From Chitinophaga skermanii (GTDB taxonomy: Bacteria; Bacteroidota; Bacteroidia; Chitinophagales; Chitinophagaceae), in the NCBI RefSeq assembly GCF_003259335.1, contig NZ_QLLL01000016.1:1-56836 (forward strand): a stretch of DNA of 56,836 nt, read 5' to 3'. The notes under the pieces were generated by a model, which was given only the letters and a program-made list of their open reading frames with translations, had not been told where the DNA came from and made no database searches. The position numbers and the translations under genes were made by a program. Positions within the stretch are counted from its first letter, which is position 1; every line of letters starts with the position of its first letter. Below, one piece after another: positions 1-7,162 of this stretch.

Positions 1-65
1 TGTCTTGTACTAAAATAACTTGACACTTAGCTAGCGATATTACTAAATGAACTTGACAGGGTTTG

Positions 66-941
66 TCAAATTACTGATTTTACTTGACAAACAGCTTGAA
101 TACCAGCATTATGCTTCGTAGCTGGTGTTTGTAAATCGCATCCAAAGTGCCGTCTATACTGGTTGTAGCGGTAAATGGCGCTATTTACCTGCTTTACGGC
201 TGCTTGGAAAGAAGGAAATTGTTGGTTTAGTTCAAATTCCTGTTTCAAAATACCATTTACACGTTCGGCTAATGCATTTTCATATGGGCTCCCCGTCTGG
301 GTCATGCTGATTTTAACACCGTTTTTTTGCAGCACGCTTACGTAATCGTTACAGCAATATTGCACACCGCGATCAGAATGATGAATGAGGGATTCGGCAG
401 GTAAAGCCCTTGCCTTTAAGGCCCTTTTTAAGGCTGCAATACAGCCGTCAGCTTTTAAATTGGGGCTTAACTCGTAACCCACAATTTTCCTTGAATAAGC
501 GTCTGTTATTAATGACAAGTGTATAAAACCATTTTTAGTAGACAAGTAAGTAATATCACTTACCCATAACTGTTCTGGTCGACTAGGTACCATTCCTTGG
601 ATTAAGCTAGGCCATTTACGGTAATGATGACTAGACTGCGTCGTATATACCCTCTTTTTGTGACGTTTTACCAATAACCCGTGATCGGCCAATAATGCGT
701 GTAGACCATCCCTTCCTAGTTTTATGTTTTGAGACACAAAGGTGGGCTTTAGCTCCTTGTAAAGCTTAATAGTACCACTTTTTGGAACCATTTTCTTGAC
801 GGCTTGCACCAAGTCTAATACGACTGCTTTTTGCCAACTACTACTGCTATCACGTTGTTTAATATCATACCATGCTTGCCTTGTTTTACCAAACAAACCA
901 CAGATTTTTGACAAGGGGACTTCCCGCATTATCGCTTTCAT
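66..941 (-). CDS. IS3-family transposase OrfB (DDE integrase core)
   Basis: A 291-residue catalytic subunit of an IS3-type transposase. After an N-terminal helical HTH_21-like part (roughly residues 40-90) comes an rve integrase core. The DDE triad is visible: Asp in WVSDITYLS, Asp in HHSDRGVQYC, and Glu in ENALAERVNG, with the usual K/R further on (ILKQEF). Its ATG overlaps the orfA stop as ATGA. Expression is therefore by re-initiation or by a -1 frameshift that makes an OrfAB fusion; no long A-rich slippery run is present, so I cannot tell which. The reading frame is intact, so the element may be active. Confidence 0.93.
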   Translation of the reverse strand: MKAIMREVPLSKICGLFGKTRQAWYDIKQRDSSSSWQKAVVLDLVQAVKKMVPKSGTIKLYKELKPTFVSQNIKLGRDGLHALLADHGLLVKRHKKRVYTTQSSHHYRKWPSLIQGMVPSRPEQLWVSDITYLSTKNGFIHLSLITDAYSRKIVGYELSPNLKADGCIAALKRALKARALPAESLIHHSDRGVQYCCNDYVSVLQKNGVKISMTQTGSPYENALAERVNGILKQEFELNQQFPSFQAAVKQVNSAIYRYNQYRRHFGCDLQTPATKHNAGIQAVCQVKSVI

Positions 942-1279
942 TTGGGTGGCTGTTTGATGCCAAGCTTTTTTACGATATCAACGCCCAGCTCCTTTTCTGC
1001 ATTTTTGATCAACATTTCTAAGGCTGTAATACGAAGTTGGGCATCCTTCAATTGCTCTTCCACTTCACTATTAGCGGTAGAAGCCTGAACACTAGATGAT
1101 GTAGAAGCTTCATTCTTTCTAAACCATTCTACCATCGTTTGCACAACAGATGCACTTTTTAAACCATGCTTCCTAGCTAGTTCGGACATACTCAGTGAAC
1201 CTGTGAGGTACTCACGGGCGATCATAATTTTGAAGGACTCCTCGTAAAGGAAGGCGCTACGACCATGTTTCTTTTTCAT
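938..1279 (-). CDS. IS3-family transposase OrfA (helix-turn-helix)
   Basis: A 113-residue protein of the size usual for IS3 OrfA. The first 60 residues carry a helix-turn-helix (SMSELARKHGLKSASVVQTM). Then comes a Ser/Thr-rich linker and a C-terminal leucine-zipper-like helix with hydrophobic heptads (LKDAQLRITALEMLIKNAEK), which in this family multimerises OrfA and OrfAB. It binds the terminal repeats and, with OrfB, makes the transposase. Its stop TGA lies inside the ATGA overlap with orfB. Confidence 0.9.
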   Translation of the reverse strand: MKKKHGRSAFLYEESFKIMIAREYLTGSLSMSELARKHGLKSASVVQTMVEWFRKNEASTSSSVQASTANSEVEEQLKDAQLRITALEMLIKNAEKELGVDIVKKLGIKQPPK

Positions 1280-1330
1280 AATTATCTCAAATTTAGGCTA
1301 ACTATATGTAAAGTCGTTTTAGGAACCGAC

Positions 1331-1374
1331 ACTTGGAGATTACTTGAAGGTTACTTGAAAACTACAGTGAATGA
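1331..1374. repeat. short array with 11-bp period, ACTTG core
   Basis: ACTTG occurs at 1331, 1342 and 1353, exactly 11 bp apart, with a degenerate fourth unit at 1364. The first unit shares its A with the last base of the insertion sequence, so the element ends exactly on the array. The period is the same as in the two arrays at 45.9-46.1 kb, but the core sequence differs. Confidence 0.6.
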
Positions 1375-1446
1375 TAAGGTAACATGCCTACAAGTAACTT
1401 ATTAACTAAAGGGATTGGCTTAGGATGGTACATCAATTTATAAGGA

Positions 1447-1480
1447 AAGGCTGCCTTTTTGTATGGGGCAGCCTTTTTAT
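1447..1480 (-). terminator. intrinsic terminator after the SulP gene
   Basis: A 9-bp perfect stem, AAGGCTGCC (1447-1455) with GGCAGCCTT (1467-1475), has an 11-nt loop and is flanked by A- and T-runs. It could act in both directions. It ends right beside the stop codon of the minus-strand SulP gene. Confidence 0.75.
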
Positions 1481-1482
1481 GT

Positions 1483-3003
1483 TTATTTAGAAGCCACGAG
1501 ATATTCCGGGTCTTCTATAATATTCACTTCAATAACGGCACCTGCATTCTCTAATAATCGTTTACAATCGGGACTGAGGTGGCGAAGTTGTAATGTTTTT
1601 CCGGCTTGTTGGTATTTATTGGTGAGTTTGTTAAGAGCTTCAATACCACTCATATCAGCTACACGGCTTTCTTTAAAATCTATGATAACTACTTGTGGAT
1701 CTGTACCTACTTCAAACTTCTCCATAAAAGTGCTGACAGAACCGAAGAAAAGCGGGCCAAATATCTCGTAGTGTTTTACACCATTTCCATCTATAAACTT
1801 CCGGGCACGGATGCGTTTAGCGCTTTCCCAAGCGAAAACTAGTGCAGAAATGATGACACCAACCAGTACGGCTAAAGCAAGATTATGGAGTAATACGGTA
1901 ATTAGTGCTACGAGGATACCCACGATAATATCGGCCTTTGGCATTTTATTAATTATCCGGAAACTGGCCCATTCGAATGTGCCGATGGCCACCATAATCA
2001 TTACACCTGTAAGTGCGGCCATTGGTAAACGTTCTATAATTGGGGCGCCAAACAGGATAATCATTAGAATGGTGATAGCAGCAATAATTCCCGATAAGCG
2101 GGCTCTTGCACCTGCCGAAAGGTTCACGAGTGTTTGTGCAATCATGGGGCAACCACCCATGCCAAAGAAAAACCCGTTAGCAATATTAGCAGTTCCTTGT
2201 GCTATAGATTCACGGTTGCCATTTCCCTTGGTTTGGGTAATTTCATCGACCAAGTTCAACGTTAGCAAACCTTCCGTGAGGCCTACTCCAGCCATGATCA
2301 ATGCATAAGGAAATATGATTTGCAATGTTTCGAGTGATACCGGCACACTTGGGATATGGAATGGAGGGAAACCACCACTAACAGCGGCAATGTCTTTAAC
2401 TGTTTTCGTATCAATACTAAAGCCCCATACCAATAAACCTACTACAATAATAGCAATGAGAGAAGCGGGTATTGCTTTTGTGAGTTTCGGGAATAATAAA
2501 ACGATGGCAATCGTTAAAGCTACTAGTCCGCCCATTATGTATAAAGGCGTACCTGTTAGCCAACCATCGCCTGCTTTAAATTGGTTGAGTTGCGCCATAA
2601 AAATGATAATAGCCAGTCCATTCACGAAGCCGTACATAACGGGCTGTGGAACAAGGCGTATGAATTTCCCAAGTTTGAAAATACCGACGAGAATTTGAAA
2701 CACACCTGCTAATGCAACTGCTGCTAGTACATACTCGAGTCCATGGGATTGCATAAGAGCTATTAATACTACGGCTGTAGCACCTGCTCCACCGGATATT
2801 AAACCTGGGCGACCGCCGAAGATAGCCGTGATGAGGCCCATGATAAATGCAGCGTATAAACCTACCAGTGGAGGGAAGCCTGCTAGGATGGCAAATGATA
2901 GCGATTCGGGCATCATGGTCATGGCCACGGTTAGCCCAGCTAAGATCTCGTTCTTGTAATTCACTTTTTGTGAAAAGTCGAACAAGTTGAAATATGTCTT
3001 CAT
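1483..3003 (-). CDS. SulP-family anion transporter with STAS domain
   Basis: A 506-residue inner-membrane SulP/SLC26 transporter that moves sulfate, bicarbonate or a similar anion. The first ~390 residues are the hydrophobic transport domain (about 10-12 membrane segments). The family signature PESLSFAILAGFPPLVGLYA is near residue 32, and the GGRPGLISGGAGATAVV region follows. The C-terminus (about 410-500) is a cytoplasmic STAS domain with the IIDFKESRVADMSGIEAL core. Residues in the first part look more like BicA-type SulP bicarbonate carriers than high-affinity sulfate permeases, but the substrate cannot be fixed by eye. It is a single gene that ends at a terminator. A possible -7 box (TAATTTTG, 3040-3033) lies 30 bp upstream. 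Confidence 0.93.
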   Translation of the reverse strand: MKTYFNLFDFSQKVNYKNEILAGLTVAMTMMPESLSFAILAGFPPLVGLYAAFIMGLITAIFGGRPGLISGGAGATAVVLIALMQSHGLEYVLAAVALAGVFQILVGIFKLGKFIRLVPQPVMYGFVNGLAIIIFMAQLNQFKAGDGWLTGTPLYIMGGLVALTIAIVLLFPKLTKAIPASLIAIIVVGLLVWGFSIDTKTVKDIAAVSGGFPPFHIPSVPVSLETLQIIFPYALIMAGVGLTEGLLTLNLVDEITQTKGNGNRESIAQGTANIANGFFFGMGGCPMIAQTLVNLSAGARARLSGIIAAITILMIILFGAPIIERLPMAALTGVMIMVAIGTFEWASFRIINKMPKADIIVGILVALITVLLHNLALAVLVGVIISALVFAWESAKRIRARKFIDGNGVKHYEIFGPLFFGSVSTFMEKFEVGTDPQVVIIDFKESRVADMSGIEALNKLTNKYQQAGKTLQLRHLSPDCKRLLENAGAVIEVNIIEDPEYLVASK

Positions 3004-3032
3004 GTAAAGTAAAGTGACCGGTTAAGAGGCCG

Positions 3033-3040
3033 CAAAATTA
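3033..3040 (-). promoter_or_regulatory. candidate -7 box for the SulP gene
   Basis: On the minus strand the sequence is TAATTTTG, a full match to the Bacteroidota -7 consensus TAnnTTTG, about 30 bp before the ATG. I see no TTTG at the expected -33 distance, so the call is weak. Confidence 0.35.
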
Positions 3041-3162
3041 AACATTCTATTATTACCAGTGTTTTATCAATAGCGGGATATTACCCACTTATTCTAAATT
3101 ATCTTACTTTCGCGGCAAAATACATCCAGCTCCAACCATTCCATTTTCCAGATATAACAAAC

Positions 3163-3999
3163 ATGAAAGCACAAATTAGAAGTGTATTATTAATTATCGT
3201 GGGCGCACTCATATTCGCTGCCGGTATTAATTTACTGGCCATTCCGTCGAAATTGTCGGAAGGTGGCGTTACGGGTATTACCATTATGACGTATTATTAT
3301 TTTGGCTGGTCGCCCGGCATCACGAATCTTGTATGCAACGCGATCTTGATGTTTGTGGGTTGGAAGCTATTGGATAGGCGAACAATTTATTACACGATAT
3401 TGGGTGTATTATTTTGCTCGCTTTTTCTTTACTTGATCCCAACAAACTTGCCATTACTTACACAAGATTCATTATTAGCAGCTATATTTGCGGGATTGCT
3501 CGTGGGAATAGGCATAGGCTTAGTCTTTTTATCGGGTGGTACTACTGGTGGTGCGGCCATTATTTGTCGCTTACTGCAAAAGTTCTTTGGCTGGAGTTTG
3601 GGTAATTCGATGTTGATCATCGATTTAGTTGTGATAGCAGCATCTTCGGTGATGATTGGTATAGAGAAAACGATGTACACGCTAATAGCTGTTTACATAG
3701 GTGCTCGCATGGTGGATTTTATTGTTGAAGGATTCAACAGTAAGAGAGCCGTAACCATTATATCACAACACGCTGATATTATCGCGAAAAAAATCACCGG
3801 CGACTTACAACGAGGTGCTACTGTTTTAAATGGACATGGCGCTTACACTAAAAATCCGAAAGAAGTGTTGTATGTTGTGATACCCAAGCAAGAGCTTATG
3901 GAGTTAAAACGCCTGGTGCAAGAAACGGATGCGGAAGCATTCATCGTTATTCACGAAGTGCACGAGGTATTAGGAAAAGGCTTTTCTATCGTCAAATAA
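3163..3999 (+). CDS. YitT family membrane protein (DUF161-DUF2179)
   Basis: A 278-residue protein. The first ~190 residues hold five to six membrane segments of the YitT type, with the motifs IPSKLSEGGVTGI near residue 27 and FLSGGTTGGAAIICRL near residue 124. The C-terminal ~80 residues are a soluble DUF2179 domain. The molecular function of the family is not settled. It is divergent from the SulP gene (159 bp between starts) and stands alone before a strong terminator. Confidence 0.9.
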   Translation: MKAQIRSVLLIIVGALIFAAGINLLAIPSKLSEGGVTGITIMTYYYFGWSPGITNLVCNAILMFVGWKLLDRRTIYYTILGVLFCSLFLYLIPTNLPLLTQDSLLAAIFAGLLVGIGIGLVFLSGGTTGGAAIICRLLQKFFGWSLGNSMLIIDLVVIAASSVMIGIEKTMYTLIAVYIGARMVDFIVEGFNSKRAVTIISQHADIIAKKITGDLQRGATVLNGHGAYTKNPKEVLYVVIPKQELMELKRLVQETDAEAFIVIHEVHEVLGKGFSIVK

Positions 4000-4020
4000 A
4001 TTGGATAGTATCCAATGTAG

Positions 4021-4046
4021 AGCCGGTCATGCGACCGGCTTTTTTT
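4021..4046 (+). terminator. intrinsic terminator after yitT
   Basis: Perfect 8-bp stem AGCCGGTC / GACCGGCT with a 4-nt loop (4029-4032), followed by seven T. It separates the plus-strand YitT gene from the convergent ATPase/TOPRIM-like operon. Confidence 0.9.
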
Positions 4047-4719
4047 ATGCTTGTATTTGAAGGAGTTGATTGACGAAATGTTGCAAACTGGGTTGCAGTT
4101 GGTATTTCGCGATGATATTTTTATGTTTTTGATAAGGTTTGGAGATTTTGTAATAGGCATGGGTCATACCCGATTTATTGCTTTTATCGATAAAATGTTT
4201 GTCTAACTTCTCATTGAGTCTATGAACACAATTGTTTGTAGTAGACGCTTTTTTATCTGTATAATAAATCGGTAAAAGCCAACACTCTAGCTCTTGAACA
4301 CAAATAGCAAAAACAAGGCGAGGCAACATTTGGACTAACTTCTCTTCGCCGTGGTATTCTAATATGAGTTGATGAAAACGATCAATGATTTTTTGAATCA
4401 ATATTTCACCACTTAATTTTAGACCATTTACATCTGTTTTTCTTACATCGAAATGAACTTGATCACAAACATCCGAGTCTACTTGGATAATGATATAATC
4501 ATTATGTTCAAATGCTTGGATTAGGCGATCTGATTTGATGTATTCGAATACATTTGTCCAGCCCCCTGAATTGGCGGCATATGTAGTTTTATCAAATGCA
4601 GGTTGGATAAAACGGATATTTGTATTGAGATCTTCATTATTAAATACACCGATAAGTATGTTTTGTATTACTGTTTGATCGGTTGGTCCTTCTGCTATAA
4701 TTCCAAAAGTAGTAGGCAT
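4045..4719 (-). CDS. TOPRIM-like protein partnered with an ABC-ATPase (putative defence effector)
   Basis: A 224-residue protein with no membrane segment. It opens with a beta strand ending in a TOPRIM-type acidic motif, GIIAEGPTD (Glu10, Asp14). After about 70 residues a second strand ends in DxD (IIIQVDSDVCD, Asp81 and Asp83). This is the arrangement of metal-binding residues in TOPRIM nucleases (OLD, AriB, RloB-like). A further conserved-looking stretch ELECWLLP lies near residue 145. Its ATG follows the ATPase stop with no gap (TAA then ATG), so the two are translationally coupled. By analogy with PARIS, AbiL and split OLD systems, the ATPase would hold or activate this nuclease when phage is sensed; that is inference. 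The exact Pfam family (DUF4276, DUF4435 or other) cannot be told by eye. Confidence 0.7.
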   Translation of the reverse strand: MPTTFGIIAEGPTDQTVIQNILIGVFNNEDLNTNIRFIQPAFDKTTYAANSGGWTNVFEYIKSDRLIQAFEHNDYIIIQVDSDVCDQVHFDVRKTDVNGLKLSGEILIQKIIDRFHQLILEYHGEEKLVQMLPRLVFAICVQELECWLLPIYYTDKKASTTNNCVHRLNEKLDKHFIDKSNKSGMTHAYYKISKPYQKHKNIIAKYQLQPSLQHFVNQLLQIQA

Positions 4720-5886
4720 TTAGAAGTTTTTGGGAAGCCCTCCTATATATCCACGCAGGAACTTCTCAGATAATCGTAATGACTCTTCACCCTCTAATGG
4801 AGTTCCTTTCAACACCCGATTAATCCTTGTTTTCCCGTTGATATTTCGGGCTACGGTAAACAAACGTTCATCTTCATTATTCAAATTCAAACCATCCAAC
4901 ACAGCAGGATTGTGGGTGGTTACTATAACTTGTTTATTATATTCTCGAGCTAGTTTAACCAACACTGAAATTACCTCGCTACAAAGCTTGGGATTTAATG
5001 CAGTATCAATATTATCAATTGCGAATAGTTTTGGTGAGTAATCGCTTATAAACAATGTGAAATAGAAAAGTAAGTAATAGAACCCTTCATTTACATTTTT
5101 TAAATCGATAGTCAATAACCCTTCTTCTAAATATTTATCTTTTAGGATGATCTCATCTTCCAAACCAGTAGGGTCATCTTTTACTTCAACCTCTTGCAAC
5201 CAATCAATCAAACAAAGATGTTGTATTATAGTATCGAATTGAGATGGGTTGGTTTGCTTTATTATTTTTATCAATTTTAACAACCCTTCTCCACGATGAC
5301 CTAGAGGTTGAATGTATGTTGTATCAATATTTAAATTTCTAAGAAAATAGTTTTCTGGAGAATATATTAGAAATTGAGCTATTGGACCGAAAATTGCCAT
5401 TCTTGCAGTGCTTTCCTCCTCTATAATCTTAATTAATCCGTTAAGGTCTTCACTATCAACATCTCCATTTGCACTTCCTTTGATTACATCAGTTAATTGC
5501 TTTATTATACTATCAAAGTCTTTAAATCCATACTTTTGACGCCTTGAATATGGATCTTCTCTCCAAGATGAATAAGGAGTATTGGAATTTATAAGCGTTA
5601 TTTCTCGAACTTCACTATTTGCCTCCAATTTAAAAAATATATTTTCAGTCAAGCTTTGCTTTTCAAACCCACTACGTACACTTTCAGCACTGCTTGTTCG
5701 AATTCCTCTTAAAGCTAATTGATCATCTTCCAACTTATTATCAATAGCCGCTGCGGCAAAACCAATCCCTTCTAGTATATTACTCTTACCACATCCGTTC
5801 TCTCCAATCAATACATTAAACCTACCCAATTCGATGGTTAGTTCGTCGATGGATTTGAAATTCTTGATGGTAATTTTTTCTAGCAT
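4720..5886 (-). CDS. AAA_21/ABC-type ATPase, first gene of an ATPase-TOPRIM-like pair
   Basis: A 388-residue SMC/ABC-like ATPase of the AAA_15/AAA_21 kind. It begins with a strand, ITIKNFKSIDELTIEL, and a Walker A GENGCGKS (28-35). The C-terminal half has a Walker B-like LFAIDNIDTALNP and a switch-like VIVTTHNPAVLDGL. The residue after the Walker B Asp is Asn rather than the usual catalytic Glu (IDN for hDE), suggesting slow or switch-like ATP hydrolysis. The middle (about 60-270) is the family-variable insert. It is the upstream gene of the pair and directly abuts the TOPRIM-like gene. The pair sits alone between housekeeping genes with terminators on both sides, as a small mobile defence island would. 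Confidence 0.8.
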   Translation of the reverse strand: MLEKITIKNFKSIDELTIELGRFNVLIGENGCGKSNILEGIGFAAAAIDNKLEDDQLALRGIRTSSAESVRSGFEKQSLTENIFFKLEANSEVREITLINSNTPYSSWREDPYSRRQKYGFKDFDSIIKQLTDVIKGSANGDVDSEDLNGLIKIIEEESTARMAIFGPIAQFLIYSPENYFLRNLNIDTTYIQPLGHRGEGLLKLIKIIKQTNPSQFDTIIQHLCLIDWLQEVEVKDDPTGLEDEIILKDKYLEEGLLTIDLKNVNEGFYYLLFYFTLFISDYSPKLFAIDNIDTALNPKLCSEVISVLVKLAREYNKQVIVTTHNPAVLDGLNLNNEDERLFTVARNINGKTRINRVLKGTPLEGEESLRLSEKFLRGYIGGLPKNF

Positions 5887-5945
5887 GCGTAATTGTTATG
5901 AAACGAATTTAATTCATTTCCCCTACTTCTCATCACCTCATAAAA

Positions 5946-5975
5946 AAAGCCAAGCTAAAAAGCTCGGCTTTATTT
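5946..5975 (-). terminator. intrinsic terminator after the efflux operon (possibly bidirectional)
   Basis: Stem AAAGCCAAGCT (5946-5956) with AGCTCGGCTTT (5961-5971) has one mismatch, a 4-nt loop, and A/T tracts on both sides. On the minus strand it lies just after the MFP gene. On the plus strand nothing is transcribed toward it. Confidence 0.75.
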
Positions 5976-6010
5976 CGAAAAGGATTGATTAATTAAAACT
6001 ACAACTATCT

Positions 6011-7150
6011 TTATTTCGCAGCTGCTACTTGAACAGCTACACCATTTTTAATTTCATCTGTAGCATTGGTAATAAGTATATCACCAGGATTTAATGCCCC
6101 GAAGATTTCTACTTTTCCATCTGCTTCATTGCCTTTTTGTACAGGTACCCATACGGCTTTGTTGTTCACGACTTTAATAACGAATACTTCTTCAGAGTTC
6201 GTAATAACGGCGCTTTTTGCTACAATAAACACTTCTTGTTTACCAGGTAATGGAACACGTACTTCAGCGTACATACCGGGTAAAAGTTTTTTGTCGGTGT
6301 TGATAATATCCATCTCTAACAATTCACTACGAAGCTTTGTATCAAGACTTCCGGCGGTACGAGCAACATGAGCAGAAAATACTTCGCCTGGTAAAGAGCG
6401 AACGGTGAATTCTACATCTTTCGCGTTTTGTACTTGGCTTACATATTTTTCAGGAACAGCAATGCTTAAACGCAATTTGGCTTGTTCTTCTAAGCGGAGT
6501 AAGGGTTTTTCGCTACCGCGACCGGCAGGACCTACATACGTACCGGGGTGAACATTTCTTTGGCTGATTACGCCACTGAAAGGCGCACGGATAGTTAGAT
6601 AATCTAACATATCGGCCACACCACGGTAAGCAGATCTTGCAGCCAATAATTCGGCGCTATCGGCACCCATTTTTGCGAAGGCCATGTCGAGGTCGTTTGG
6701 CGAGATGGTACCAGGTACTTTACTGGTTTTCAGCAAACGGTCGTACGTAGCTTTACTAGCGCGCAATACGGCTTCTTTGGTTTTTAAACGGCTCTGCGCC
6801 TCGAGCAATTGTGATTGCATTTCGGGGGCTTCGAGTGTTAGGATAACTTGGCCGGCTTTCACTTCCGAACCCATATCAACAGGAACGGTTTTCACGTAGC
6901 TATTTACTTTGGCGTAAAGGTCTACGAATTGGAATGACTTGATCTCGCCCGGTAAATTTAATACCGATTGTAATTGTCCTTTTTCCAGTTTCACAGTGTT
7001 TACTTGCACTGCTAGGTTTTCTTCGCCGCTCTTTTCATCATTTCCTTTGGAAGTGTTGCATGCGCCGAACGAGATCGTCAATCCGAGCCCCGCAAGCAGC
7101 AAGGCATTGCGAGAAATATGTTGCATGTATGTTGATGCTGATAATTTCAT
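6011..7150 (-). CDS. RND efflux periplasmic adaptor (MFP/HlyD family), lipoprotein
   Basis: A 379-residue membrane-fusion protein joining the RND pump to the outer-membrane channel. The N-terminus is a lipoprotein signal with lipobox FGAC near residue 30. Next come a lipoyl/barrel-sandwich half (KVNSYVKTVPVDMGSEVKAGQVIL), an alpha-hairpin (about 105-170), the second lipoyl half (LTIRAPFSGVISQRNVHPGTYV), a beta-barrel and a membrane-proximal domain. It is the last gene of the TolC-RND-MFP operon, 12 bp after the RND gene. This gene order, with the outer-membrane gene first, is found in some Bacteroidota operons. Substrate unknown. Confidence 0.92.
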   Translation of the reverse strand: MKLSASTYMQHISRNALLLAGLGLTISFGACNTSKGNDEKSGEENLAVQVNTVKLEKGQLQSVLNLPGEIKSFQFVDLYAKVNSYVKTVPVDMGSEVKAGQVILTLEAPEMQSQLLEAQSRLKTKEAVLRASKATYDRLLKTSKVPGTISPNDLDMAFAKMGADSAELLAARSAYRGVADMLDYLTIRAPFSGVISQRNVHPGTYVGPAGRGSEKPLLRLEEQAKLRLSIAVPEKYVSQVQNAKDVEFTVRSLPGEVFSAHVARTAGSLDTKLRSELLEMDIINTDKKLLPGMYAEVRVPLPGKQEVFIVAKSAVITNSEEVFVIKVVNNKAVWVPVQKGNEADGKVEIFGALNPGDILITNATDEIKNGVAVQVAAAK

Positions 7151-7162
7151 TGTATTGTAGTA

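Larger units (their letters stand above)
1..1331 (-). mobile_element. IS3-family insertion sequence, apparently complete
   Basis: Two overlapping minus-strand ORFs (orfA and orfB, an IS3-type transposase) lie between imperfect terminal inverted repeats. The low end starts TGTCTTGTACTAAAA. The high end, read inward from 1331, starts TGTCGGTTCCTAAAA. I count 18 of 26 matching positions, and both ends have the IS3-type TG...CA termini. The left tip coincides with base 1 of the window, so the outer flank and any target duplication on that side cannot be seen. Three copies of ACTTGACA (from 18, 51 and 82) sit inside the left end and may be transposase-binding sites; that is inference. Confidence 0.85.

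Noticed and set aside
1..1331. A composite transposon or integron at the left edge
   Set aside because: Only one IS3-type element is visible and no cargo, attC or integrase is present in the window.
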